Source of the DNA: Desulfobacteraceae bacterium
GTDB taxonomy: Bacteria > Desulfobacterota > Desulfobacteria > Desulfobacterales > Desulfobacteraceae
NCBI GenBank assembly: GCA_003354055.1
Contig: PIVQ01000286.1
Coordinates: forward strand, 1 to 8,450
DNA length: 8,450 bases
Direction: 5' to 3'
Part shown: positions 1-7,136 of the stretch, piece after piece
How the letters are laid out: each line of letters starts with the position of its first letter
How positions within the stretch are numbered: the first letter of the stretch is position 1
Notes under the pieces: model-generated
The model's input: the letters and a program-made list of their open reading frames with translations, nothing else
Told to the model about the DNA's origin: nothing
The model's database searches: none
Translations under genes and position numbers: made by a program

Positions 1-747
1 ATGATCGGCGGGACAATTGGATTTGCTTTGGGCGGACCTATTGGGGCAGTGGCAGGTGCTGCCTTCGGGCATACGTTTGTGGATAAAAAAGAGGATGAGT
101 ATCTTAAGTCCATTCCGGGCCCGGGACCGGGTCTGTCATCCAATGAAGAGGCCCAGTTGGTTTTTTTCACAGCTGCCTTTTCCATGCTGGCCAAAATTTC
201 CAAGGCAGACGGCCGGATCAGTGAAAGGGAAATCACAGCCATTGAACGATTCATGACCCATGATCTTCAACTGGACGCATCGGGCCAGGAAACAGCCAAG
301 AATATCTTCAGGCAGGCTGTTTCTTCGCAAGAGTCCTTTGAGGCCTTTGCCCGCCAGTTTCATTCCGTATTCCGGTATCAGCCCAATATCATCGAACTGA
401 TGCTGGATGTTCTGCTCAGGGTGTCTGCGGCTGACGGCAGTATTTCTTCAGGGGAAGAGGAGATGCTCCAATCTGCCACAAGCATATTTGGATATTCCAA
501 GGCAGATTATAAGCTTTTGAGATCAAGATATATAAGGGAAATCGATCCCTATTATGCGGTACTAAAATGTGATGAAACTGCTACCAATGAAGAAATTAAG
601 AAAAGCTACAGGGCATTGGTACGGGAGTATCATCCGGATAAGATTGAAGCTAAAGGGCTTCCTGAAGAGTTTATCAAACTTGCCAGTGACAAGTTTACCG
701 AAATTCAGGAAGCCTATGAGCACGTAAGAGAAGCCAGAGGCTTCTAG
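1..747 (+). CDS. TerB/J-domain co-chaperone, DjlA-like (5' end possibly cut by window edge)
   Basis: This is a DnaJ-type co-chaperone that would stimulate the ATPase of an Hsp70 (DnaK). Visible residues 1-25 form a glycine/alanine-rich hydrophobic stretch ([20 protein letters not shown]), as in the N-terminal membrane segment of DjlA-like proteins. Residues about 50-165 form a TerB-like helical domain with two acidic repeats, [11 protein letters not shown] and [11 protein letters not shown]. Residues 182-248 are a J domain with the diagnostic HPD tripeptide at 211-213, which contacts Hsp70. The J domain ends the protein, as in DjlA. The first codon is ATG, but relatives usually have several residues before the glycine-rich stretch, and no upstream sequence is available to show a ribosome binding site. 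The start may therefore be internal. The TAG stop overlaps the stop of the opposing gene. The fold assignment is firm; the client and exact role are unknown. Confidence 0.88.
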   Translation: MIGGTIGFALGGPIGAVAGAAFGHTFVDKKEDEYLKSIPGPGPGLSSNEEAQLVFFTAAFSMLAKISKADGRISEREITAIERFMTHDLQLDASGQETAKNIFRQAVSSQESFEAFARQFHSVFRYQPNIIELMLDVLLRVSAADGSISSGEEEMLQSATSIFGYSKADYKLLRSRYIREIDPYYAVLKCDETATNEEIKKSYRALVREYHPDKIEAKGLPEEFIKLASDKFTEIQEAYEHVREARGF

Positions 748-1805
748 AATAGCCCCTTTTCCTTGGCAATTTTCATATAAGTCTCTACCAGGGTCTGGGG
801 GGGCTCCCAGCGCTCCATATCCGGTTTGTCTTTCAGACCGATGGCATCAAATTCACAAACCGTCACACAGAGTCCGCAACCGATGCAGCGTTCCTCATTG
901 ACCACAGCCACGATGTCGTCATTGATCTCAATGGCATCCATGGGGCAGATCTCTTCGCAAGCCTGGCATCCGGTACACTGATCCTCATCCACAGCAGCCT
1001 GGTAGTTGGAGTTCACAATCCTGGCCGGGGCTTCGGTTTTTTTGATATTGTTGAGGATCTGACAGCAGCAGTCACAGCAGAGGCATATATTCATGGCCTT
1101 GACCGAGTTGGACGGCTGGGGTACAAGGCCCTGTTTTACCCCTTTTCTTACGATTTCAAGGGCTTCATCCTGGGTAATGGTACGGCCGATGCCGCGGCTT
1201 TCATAGAGAAAGGCCCCGCTGCCGAAAACCAGACAGGCCTCTTCCAGTTTACCGCAGCCCTTATCGAGCATGGTGTGTTCTGTCCTGCAAATACACGGGG
1301 CCACGAGAATTTTGGACTGGGCTCGGATCAGATTTTCAAGATGCTCGTGATCCATGATATTCAACTCGGTATTGATCGCCTTGGCCACTGGTACCACGCG
1401 AAGCTGCTGGGTTTTGTGCTCTTGCAGTTCTTTCATAAGAAAAGGCACATATTCATTAAAATCCCGGATCAGTTTCTCAGTGAGTCTGTTGACCTGGTAT
1501 TCCCAGATGCCTACCACAAACTGAGCCAGCATGAAGAATTCGTTTCCATCCCGCTCCGTATAGATGATCAGGCCTTTTTGTCCCATGTCCACCAGGGTGT
1601 CGTGGATATCATCGGCAGATTTGCCTGCACGCTGGGCAACAGCGTCAATGGATTCGGGCATCATAATAAGAGAGAGGGCCAGCTCTGCTTCTTGCGAGGT
1701 AAATAGTTGTTTTAAGATGCGAAGCTCAACCCCGGATTCGGTTTCAGGATAGCCGCCAGGCGTATTGTCCAGGTGTAGGGCCAATTTTTTGTATACATCA
1801 GTCAT
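744..1805 (-). CDS. Winged-helix, cysteine-rich 2[4Fe-4S] ferredoxin-type protein
   Basis: This 353-residue protein has three parts. Residues about 25-105 look like a winged-helix DNA-binding-type domain ([20 protein letters not shown], then a hydrophobic wing). The middle carries an unusual cysteine set: C171, C173, C184 and C191, then the dense motif CLCCDCCC at 241-248. Residues 277-317 are a classical bacterial 2[4Fe-4S] ferredoxin domain with two CxxCxxCxxxC sets (C277/280/283/287 and C307/310/313/317). I chose the ATG at 1805 because AGAGG lies 8 nt upstream. An in-frame TTG at 1865 would add 20 residues and overlap the mtaB stop, but it lacks comparable support. The gene lies 56 bp behind mtaB and is probably last in the operon. 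I recognise the architecture from uncharacterised proteins of anaerobes but know no assigned function. Electron transfer or redox sensing is an inference. Confidence 0.85.
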   Translation of the reverse strand: MTDVYKKLALHLDNTPGGYPETESGVELRILKQLFTSQEAELALSLIMMPESIDAVAQRAGKSADDIHDTLVDMGQKGLIIYTERDGNEFFMLAQFVVGIWEYQVNRLTEKLIRDFNEYVPFLMKELQEHKTQQLRVVPVAKAINTELNIMDHEHLENLIRAQSKILVAPCICRTEHTMLDKGCGKLEEACLVFGSGAFLYESRGIGRTITQDEALEIVRKGVKQGLVPQPSNSVKAMNICLCCDCCCQILNNIKKTEAPARIVNSNYQAAVDEDQCTGCQACEEICPMDAIEINDDIVAVVNEERCIGCGLCVTVCEFDAIGLKDKPDMERWEPPQTLVETYMKIAKEKGLF

Positions 1806-1813
1806 GGTAGGGA

Positions 1814-1818
1814 CCTCT
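1814..1818 (-). promoter_or_regulatory. Ribosome binding site for the winged-helix Fe-S gene
   Basis: AGAGG on the minus strand sits 8 nt upstream of the ATG at 1805. It supports this start over the longer TTG frame at 1865. Confidence 0.6.
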
Positions 1819-1861
1819 TTTATGGCTGTGTGGGCCTTTTTTAACGGATAAAAGTTGTTAA

Positions 1862-3196
1862 TCAATCTATAACTCTGCCAATGATATTCAGGTCACTATC
1901 ACATCGTTCATAGATAAGATCAACTATTTTTCCTTTGACTCCGTGTTTTTTGTCAATGAAGACGGTGAGGTAATTGGAGGTGACTGCCTTGAACATCCCG
2001 GTTGCTTTATCTTCCTGATGCTGGACAAGCGCCTGCAGGGTCCGACCTTGGTTGGCTTTTATAAATGCAGACCGTTTGAGTTTGGCAAGTTCCCGCATCC
2101 TGGCGCACCGTTCTTTGATGGTCTCAGAAGGTACTTTCGGGTCAAAGTGAAAAGCAGGGGTGCCTTTTCTGGCTGAAAAGGGAAAGACATGAAGATAGGA
2201 AATAGGCAGTCGTTTCACCAGTTCATAGGTGTTTTCAAACTGGGCATCGGTCTCTCCGGGAAATCCGATAAGTGTGTCCAGCCCGATACCGGCATGGGGC
2301 AGGGTGTTATGGATTTTATGGATCACAGATTCAAATTCTTCAGTTGTATAGGGGCGTTTCATCCTCCGGAGTACATCATTGTCACCAGCCTGAAGCGGGA
2401 TGTGAAAATGATCACAAAGAATATGGCCGGGGCCGGCAAGATCAATGAGTCCCTGGGATATTTCATTGGGCTCAATGGATGAGATCCGCAGCCTGTCTAC
2501 CTGTTTCCTTTTATCCGTTTCCTTGATCAAATCCAGAAGGGACATGGGAGGGGTAAGATCAAGGCCGTACATCCCCGTATGGATCCCGGTGATAATGACT
2601 TCTTTAAATCCTTTGTCGGCAAGGCCGGTAAGATGATTGAACACCTCTACCTTTGGCATGCTCACCGATGCCCCCCTTGCATAGGGAACAATACAATAGG
2701 TGCAAAAGGCATTGCACCCGTCCTGGATTTTGAGATAGGCCCGGGTCATGCTTCCGGAAACTGGTTTGTCAAAGCTTAAGAATTCCGCATTTTTGTCAAA
2801 ATCCGGTTTCTTAAAGGAAAAGGGAACAGATTGCTTTGGGAATTTTTCCTGGCAATCATCGGAAATACATTGGGCGATTTTGCCCTTGTCCTTATGGCAG
2901 ACAATATGATCAATGTCATCAATCTGGCGGATCTGAGCAGGATCGGTCTGGGCATGGCAGCCGGTTACCACAATCTTTGCATCGGGATTTTCCCTGATCA
3001 GTTTCCGGATGGCCTGTCTGGACTGCATACCTGCCTTGGAGGTGACGGCACAGGTATTTATGATGCAAATGTCTGCACCTTGTTTGGTTTTTCCGCGGAC
3101 AAGTCCTACGTCTTCAAGTCCTGCAGCAATGCCGTCGGACTCGTATTGGTTGACCTTGCATCCAAGTGTCTGGATAAAAAAAGTTTTCTTTTTCAT
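1862..3196 (-). CDS. mtaB: tRNA t6A37 methylthiotransferase MtaB (radical SAM)
   Basis: MtaB converts N6-threonylcarbamoyladenosine at position 37 of tRNAs reading ANN codons, notably tRNA-Lys(UUU), to its 2-methylthio form using two [4Fe-4S] clusters and SAM. The 444-residue length fits the family (about 430-450). The N-terminal MTTase domain has the hallmark TLGCKVNQYES and the three auxiliary-cluster cysteines C13, C49 (NTCAVT) and C80 (TGCHAQ). The radical SAM cluster motif CNAFCTYC gives C161, C165 and C168, followed by IVPYARG. The last 70 or so residues fit a TRAM RNA-binding domain. The TLGCKVNQ form and length point to MtaB rather than MiaB or RimO. The ATG at 3196 has only an A-rich, weak Shine-Dalgarno region (AAGAAAAAA). 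The gene follows mnmA by 51 bp. Confidence 0.95.
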   Translation of the reverse strand: MKKKTFFIQTLGCKVNQYESDGIAAGLEDVGLVRGKTKQGADICIINTCAVTSKAGMQSRQAIRKLIRENPDAKIVVTGCHAQTDPAQIRQIDDIDHIVCHKDKGKIAQCISDDCQEKFPKQSVPFSFKKPDFDKNAEFLSFDKPVSGSMTRAYLKIQDGCNAFCTYCIVPYARGASVSMPKVEVFNHLTGLADKGFKEVIITGIHTGMYGLDLTPPMSLLDLIKETDKRKQVDRLRISSIEPNEISQGLIDLAGPGHILCDHFHIPLQAGDNDVLRRMKRPYTTEEFESVIHKIHNTLPHAGIGLDTLIGFPGETDAQFENTYELVKRLPISYLHVFPFSARKGTPAFHFDPKVPSETIKERCARMRELAKLKRSAFIKANQGRTLQALVQHQEDKATGMFKAVTSNYLTVFIDKKHGVKGKIVDLIYERCDSDLNIIGRVID

Positions 3197-3247
3197 TATA
3201 CGTTTTTTCTTATATTACTATAGTTTTTTTTCGGTGTAACGGAAAGG

Positions 3248-4291
3248 TTATTGGATAATTCCGGCACCCAGCACCCGGTTTCCCAGGTAAAATACTGCTC
3301 CCTGGCCAGGAGTGATGGCATTCTGGGGAGCTTCAAAGTGTACATGTCCTTTAGCTCCCTTGCGGGTCAGTTGTGACTCCCCCCCCTTGTGGGCATATCT
3401 GATTTTTGTTGTCAGGTTTAGGATCTCGCCTGCATCTGAATAATTCCAAATAATATCATCCACATCCATTTCAGATCTGGCCAAATCTTTTTTAAAACAG
3501 ACCTCCAAAGTATTGTCCGCCATATTAATACGGCGGACATAATAGGGCTCAGGGGCAGGCACGTTGATTCCACGCCTCTGGCCCACGGTAAATGTGTGCA
3601 GGCCCTTATGGGTACCCACGATTTTGCCGTCAACATCCACAATGTTGCCGGAAGACGGGCGCAGTCCTTTTTTCCGGGTAATGAATTGAGCAAAGGAGGT
3701 TTCCTGGATAAAACAGATATCCTGGCTTTCCGAGGGCACTGACGGTACAAGTCCGTGTTTACGTGCGATCTCTTTCACTTCTGTTTTGGTGGTGCTTGCC
3801 AGTGGGAAGATCAGTTTACCCAGTTGATCCGATGTCAGTCTGGATAGAAAATACGATTGGTCTTTTTTCGGATCAGCCCCTTTTTCAAGATAGGCATAAG
3901 TGATGTCCTCATCAGGGAAGGAGAATTTATTTATAATTGTAGCATAGTGGCCTGTTGCCAGGGCATCAGCACCTAATTTTTCGGCATGGGAAAGCAGGGC
4001 GCCAAACTTGATTTTCTGATTGCAGATCAAGCAGGGATTCGGGGTTTTACCGGCCAGGTAGGTGGAGATAAAATAGTCAACAACCTCCTGTTCAAAGGTC
4101 TGGGTCAGATCAATGGTATGCACCGGAAAACCAAGCTGGGTTTCAAGAGCATCCGTGTCAACGGGCAGTGTTTCATACCCTGTGGTAAAGTGGATCCCGA
4201 AGACCTCTTTATAGGCCTGTTTGATCAAAAAACCTGAGACCAGGGAGTCTACCCCTCCGCTCAAGGCTATGGCAACAACAGGAGGACTCAT
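3248..4291 (-). CDS. mnmA: tRNA-specific 2-thiouridylase MnmA
   Basis: MnmA thiolates the wobble uridine U34 of tRNA-Lys, -Glu and -Gln in the cytoplasm, activating the base with ATP and taking sulfur from a protein persulfide. The 347 residues are slightly short for the family (about 350-370) but complete. The N-terminal PP-loop is SGGVDS at 11-16. NPCLICN supplies C87 and C90; by alignment with known MnmA, C90 (the Cys before Asn) should be the nucleophile. GHYA follows at 114-117. SQDICF carries the second catalytic cysteine, C193. The C-terminal half shows the usual VGQRRGI segment and beta-barrel region. The ATG at 4291 shares one base with the TGA stop of the upstream ferredoxin gene (TGATG), which suggests translational coupling; no strong Shine-Dalgarno precedes it. 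The coding strand contains a run of eight G at 3386-3379. Confidence 0.97.
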   Translation of the reverse strand: MSPPVVAIALSGGVDSLVSGFLIKQAYKEVFGIHFTTGYETLPVDTDALETQLGFPVHTIDLTQTFEQEVVDYFISTYLAGKTPNPCLICNQKIKFGALLSHAEKLGADALATGHYATIINKFSFPDEDITYAYLEKGADPKKDQSYFLSRLTSDQLGKLIFPLASTTKTEVKEIARKHGLVPSVPSESQDICFIQETSFAQFITRKKGLRPSSGNIVDVDGKIVGTHKGLHTFTVGQRRGINVPAPEPYYVRRINMADNTLEVCFKKDLARSEMDVDDIIWNYSDAGEILNLTTKIRYAHKGGESQLTRKGAKGHVHFEAPQNAITPGQGAVFYLGNRVLGAGIIQ

Positions 4292-4722
4292 CAGGCAATT
4301 TCTTCCGCATTCTCACTGAACAATCCCATGGCCCTGGTGGGACAGGTCACGATGCAGCGTTCGCACAGACTACATTTTTCATTGTCAAAAAGGACTTCCA
4401 TTTCAGGGCGTTTGATGTGCAGTGCCTCGGTGGGACAAACCGCAGTGCAAGCGCCGCAATGTGTGCAGATCTCTTCATCTTTGAAAATCTGGTGCTCAGG
4501 TGTTGAAATCTGAACGCCCTGGTTCTTCAGGAAATTTACCCCTTTGTTGAAACCGGACTTGCTGCCTGATGAGATTTCCAGAACCATATGGCCTTCCCGC
4601 TGGTTTGAGATCTGGGCGTTGAGGATATTGAACATGAGATCATACTTTTTAACCAGCTGGCAGACCAGCGCTTTTTGGGCCACCTCTGCCGGGAAATCCA
4701 AAATTACAATTTTTGAATACAA
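4291..4722 (-). CDS. NIL-domain 2[4Fe-4S] ferredoxin
   Basis: This 143-residue protein, counted from a TTG start, joins an N-terminal NIL-like domain (residues about 1-75, beginning YSKIVILDFPAEV) to a C-terminal 2[4Fe-4S] ferredoxin domain. The cluster ligands are C86/C89/C92/C96 and C117/C120/C123/C127, both sets followed by proline. NIL-ferredoxins are known from sulfate reducers and methanogens, and some are linked to sulfur assimilation or homocysteine synthesis. I place the start at TTG 4722 because a perfect GGAGG lies 7 nt upstream and the conserved domain begins at once. A longer frame from another TTG at 4749 would place that ribosome binding site inside the gene. Its stop overlaps the mnmA start by one base. 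The position suggests that it supplies electrons or sulfur to MnmA or MtaB, but this is inference. Confidence 0.9.
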   Translation of the reverse strand: MYSKIVILDFPAEVAQKALVCQLVKKYDLMFNILNAQISNQREGHMVLEISSGSKSGFNKGVNFLKNQGVQISTPEHQIFKDEEICTHCGACTAVCPTEALHIKRPEMEVLFDNEKCSLCERCIVTCPTRAMGLFSENAEEIA

Positions 4723-4729
4723 TGGTTGT

Positions 4730-4734
4730 CCTCC
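4730..4734 (-). promoter_or_regulatory. Strong ribosome binding site GGAGG deciding a TTG start
   Basis: GGAGG on the minus strand is 7 nt upstream of the TTG at 4722. It is the best Shine-Dalgarno in the leftward operon and fixes the start of the NIL-ferredoxin gene at a non-ATG codon. Confidence 0.8.
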
Positions 4735-4792
4735 ATTATATGTGAACAAAGATTAAAGTATTTGTGCTTGTCCACGAGATTCTATATTATAG

Positions 4793-4820
4793 TTAATAGC
4801 AAAATTAATCGAGGTATAAT
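4793..4820 (+). promoter_or_regulatory. Sigma70-like promoter for the acyltransferase-hydrolase gene
   Basis: A perfect -10 hexamer TATAAT lies at 4815-4820. A 4/6 match to the -35 box (TTAATA) lies at 4793-4798, with a 16-bp spacer. Transcription would begin near 4827, giving a leader of about 37 nt before the ATG at 4864. The region is AT-rich and also contains a short palindrome, CTATATTATAG, at 4782-4792, which could be an operator. Confidence 0.5.
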
Positions 4821-4845
4821 ATACTATAGACGGGTGAATAATCAA
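4818..4845 (-). promoter_or_regulatory. Possible divergent promoter for the NIL-ferredoxin/mnmA/mtaB operon
   Basis: On the minus strand TTGATT (4845-4840) is separated by 16 bp from TATATT (4823-4818). Its -10 overlaps the -10 of the rightward promoter. The match is moderate and the region is AT-rich, so chance is a real alternative. It would give a leader of about 90 nt before the TTG at 4722. Confidence 0.25.
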
Positions 4846-4851
4846 TGCTTT

Positions 4852-4856
4852 AAGGA
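4852..4856 (+). promoter_or_regulatory. Ribosome binding site for the acyltransferase-hydrolase gene
   Basis: AAGGA lies 7 nt upstream of the ATG at 4864. It supports that start over the in-frame TTG at 4726, which would put the promoter and this site inside the coding region. Confidence 0.7.
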
Positions 4857-4863
4857 TACTATA

Positions 4864-7026
4864 ATGAATCCATTTGTATTTGAACTATCCGGTTATACCC
4901 TTAAAACATTTTCAGGCTTCTCAAAAGCCTCTATCCAGGTCAAGGGAAAAGAAAATATCCCCGAGGGTGCCGTCATTTTCTGCGCCAACCATTTTACCCG
5001 TATAGAAACCATTTTCCTGCCCTATCACATCCATTCAATCACCGGAAAGCAGGTCTGGTCCCTTGCTGCAAAAGAACTGTTTGATATCCCCGTTCTGGAA
5101 GGGTTTATGAAACGGCTTGGCGGGGTGTCAACCCATGACCCCCTCCGTGATGAAAAAATTTTGACCACCCTGCTGTCCGGTAAGGTTCAGTGGATCATTT
5201 TCCCGGAAGGTATGATGGTTAAAAATAAAAAGCTTATCAAAAAAGATGAGTTTACCCTGATGGATGATGAAAGGCAGAAGCGCCCTCATACCGGTGCCGC
5301 GGTCCAGGCATTCCGGTGTGAGTTTTTCAGGGAGCGCCTGCGCAGGTTATCCCAAACCGATGCGCCGGAATTTGAACGGTTGAAAAGCAGTCTGGGAATA
5401 GAAGACATTGATCAGGTGCTCGCAGGCCAGACCCATATTGTACCGGTGAACATCACCTATTATCCGGCAAACCCAAGGGAGAACATATTGGGCTCCATTG
5501 CCAATGTGCTCATGAAGGAACCGTCCAAAAGGGTTATGGATGAACTAATGACCGAGGGGGGGATGCTATTTGCCGGGGTAGATATTACCATCCGGTTCGG
5601 TACTCCCATCCCCATTCATCCGTTTTTAAACGATCCCTATATTGAAAGCATGCTCACGGTAAAACGCCAGGTCCGTTTTGACCAGGACATATATTCAAAG
5701 GAAGTGTCCCGCGGGGTTTCAAACCGGATCATGGAACAGTACATGGCAGATGTTTATGCCATGACCACAGTGAACTATGACCATGTTATGGCCTGTATCC
5801 TCAAGCATTTCCCCTATCAAAAAAGAGGGATCGACATTTATGAATTCAAATGCAAGGTGTACTACGCCATTACCTGTCTGATTTTGAATCGGATTTGCCA
5901 TGTGTCGGAAATTTTTCAGTATAACCTCATTCATCTGCTCATTAATGACCGGTTTGATCGCATCAGTAGGTTTCTATCCCTGGCCGAAGACACCGGAGTT
6001 GTCAAAATTGAGGGGAAACGGATGTTTAAAGATCAGGCCCGGTTTCATGTGAACAGCCCGTTTCATTCCATTCGTCTGGAAAACCCGATTCTGGTCATGG
6101 CCAACGAAGTGGAACCCATGGTTGAGGCAGAAATTTGCCTTAAGAAGATTGCCCAGAAATCCAGGCGTCAGATAATGGAGAGGGTAAAGGGCAGACTGAT
6201 CGAAAAGATGAATGTCGATTACAGTAAGGCCTATAACCGGTTTTTCATTGAAGGGGAATCCAAAAGTAAGCGGGTAGGGCGTCCCTTGTTTTTAAAACAG
6301 ACCAATGAAATAGCAGGGGTGCTCCTCATCCACGGTTATATGGCAGCCCCCAGAGAGATGAAGGCTTTTGCCACCTATCTGTATGAAAAGGGGTTTACAG
6401 TGTATGCCCCCCGTTTGGCGGGTCACGGCACAGCGCCTGAGGATTTGGCAGGGACGAGTTTCGATGATTGGGTGGAGTCTGTGGAAGAGGCTTATGTGGT
6501 ATTGCGTCATTCCTGCAAGAAAATTATTATCGGTGGATTTTCCACCGGTGCAGGACTGGCACTAGAACTTGCCGGACGGGTGGATGATTATGAGGCTATT
6601 TTTGCAGTGGCCCCGCCCATGCGTCTCAATGATATGGGATCCTATTTTGTACCGGCCATTGATGCCTGGAATGCCATGGTGAAAAAACTGCACCTGAATG
6701 CAGGTGCAAAGGAGTTCATAGAAAACAATCCGGAAAACCCCCATATCAATTATCAACGTAACCCCATTGCAGGGATTCATCAATTGGAAAAGCTGATGGA
6801 TCAGCTGGCCCCGAAATTAAAGGAGATTGAAAAACCGGTACTGGTGGTGCAGTCCAGAAAAGATCCGGTGGTCAGCCCCAAGGGTACCTTAAAATTATTT
6901 AAAAAAATCGGGTCGGAAATTAAAGAGTATTACCTGTTTGATTTTGAACGCCATGGAATTCTTCTGGGAAAGGGAAAGCTAAGGGTGTTTCAGGCTGTTG
7001 AGAATTTTATCAGGCAATGGGTTTAG
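4864..7026 (+). CDS. Fusion of PlsC-like acyltransferase and alpha/beta hydrolase
   Basis: This 720-residue protein appears to carry two enzymes. Residues about 20-230 resemble a glycerolipid acyltransferase: NHFTRIE at 42-48 occupies the NH-X4-D position but has Glu48 instead of Asp, FPEG is at 113-116, and VPV at 193-195 matches the late conserved block. Residues about 240-475 are a mostly helical region I cannot assign. Residues about 483-720 form an alpha/beta hydrolase of the serine lipase/esterase type: the oxyanion motif LLIHGY (His490-Gly491), the nucleophile elbow GFSTG with Ser560, Asp667 (SRKDPVV) and His697 (RHGI). There is no obvious signal peptide. A lipid acyl-transfer or remodelling role is inferred from the two domains; the substrate is unknown. 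It is a single-gene unit with its own promoter, and a 22-bp tandem duplication spans its stop codon. Confidence 0.9.
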   Translation: MNPFVFELSGYTLKTFSGFSKASIQVKGKENIPEGAVIFCANHFTRIETIFLPYHIHSITGKQVWSLAAKELFDIPVLEGFMKRLGGVSTHDPLRDEKILTTLLSGKVQWIIFPEGMMVKNKKLIKKDEFTLMDDERQKRPHTGAAVQAFRCEFFRERLRRLSQTDAPEFERLKSSLGIEDIDQVLAGQTHIVPVNITYYPANPRENILGSIANVLMKEPSKRVMDELMTEGGMLFAGVDITIRFGTPIPIHPFLNDPYIESMLTVKRQVRFDQDIYSKEVSRGVSNRIMEQYMADVYAMTTVNYDHVMACILKHFPYQKRGIDIYEFKCKVYYAITCLILNRICHVSEIFQYNLIHLLINDRFDRISRFLSLAEDTGVVKIEGKRMFKDQARFHVNSPFHSIRLENPILVMANEVEPMVEAEICLKKIAQKSRRQIMERVKGRLIEKMNVDYSKAYNRFFIEGESKSKRVGRPLFLKQTNEIAGVLLIHGYMAAPREMKAFATYLYEKGFTVYAPRLAGHGTAPEDLAGTSFDDWVESVEEAYVVLRHSCKKIIIGGFSTGAGLALELAGRVDDYEAIFAVAPPMRLNDMGSYFVPAIDAWNAMVKKLHLNAGAKEFIENNPENPHINYQRNPIAGIHQLEKLMDQLAPKLKEIEKPVLVVQSRKDPVVSPKGTLKLFKKIGSEIKEYYLFDFERHGILLGKGKLRVFQAVENFIRQWV

Positions 7027-7056
7027 CGAGGTCTGGCAATGGGTTTAGCGAGGTCT
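7013..7056 (+). repeat. 22-bp perfect tandem duplication across the stop codon
   Basis: Bases 7013-7034 are repeated exactly at 7035-7056, and the next two bases (GG) begin a third copy. The first copy contains the last codons and the TAG stop of the acyltransferase-hydrolase gene; the second copy is non-coding. The unit length is not a multiple of three, and the stop in the first copy shields the protein from the change. It looks like a recent slippage or duplication event. Confidence 0.9.
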
Positions 7057-7069
7057 GGATTTATTCAAT

Positions 7070-7118
7070 AAAAAAAGCCGCAGCCCTCTTTGATTAGAGA
7101 GCTGCGGCTTGTATTTTT
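7070..7118. terminator. Bidirectional Rho-independent terminator
   Basis: The arms AAGCCGCAGC (7075-7084) and GCTGCGGCTT (7101-7110) pair perfectly over 10 bp. CTCT/AGAG continues the stem after one C/A mismatch, closing on a TTGATT loop. On the plus strand a T-rich run follows (7112-7118). On the minus strand the A run at 7070-7074 reads as five U. It sits between two convergent genes and can serve both. Confidence 0.9.
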
Positions 7119-7136
7119 ATAGCTAAGGATCGGCTC

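Noticed and set aside
1275..1706. A 143-codon open frame on the plus strand
   Set aside because: It is antisense to the winged-helix Fe-S gene and has no domain or ribosome binding site support.
1806..1865. An N-terminal extension of the winged-helix Fe-S gene from TTG 1865, overlapping the mtaB stop
   Set aside because: The ATG at 1805 has AGAGG at good spacing, and the 20 extra residues show no domain character.
2831..3223. A 130-codon open frame on the plus strand inside mtaB
   Set aside because: It is antisense to a well-recognised gene with intact motifs. Its composition is that of a reverse-frame shadow.
3197..3247. A possible internal promoter between mnmA and mtaB (minus strand TTACAC, 16 bp, TAATAT)
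   Set aside because: Both hexamers match only 4/6 in an AT-rich gap, so chance is likely.
4726..4863. A 46-residue extension of the acyltransferase-hydrolase from TTG 4726
   Set aside because: It would place the TATAAT promoter and the AAGGA site inside the gene and overlap the opposing gene's ribosome binding site. The ATG at 4864 is better supported.
6886..6910. An A-rich run in the hydrolase part as a possible slippery site
   Set aside because: The frame continues through intact catalytic residues D667 and H697 and ends normally. No stimulatory structure is evident.
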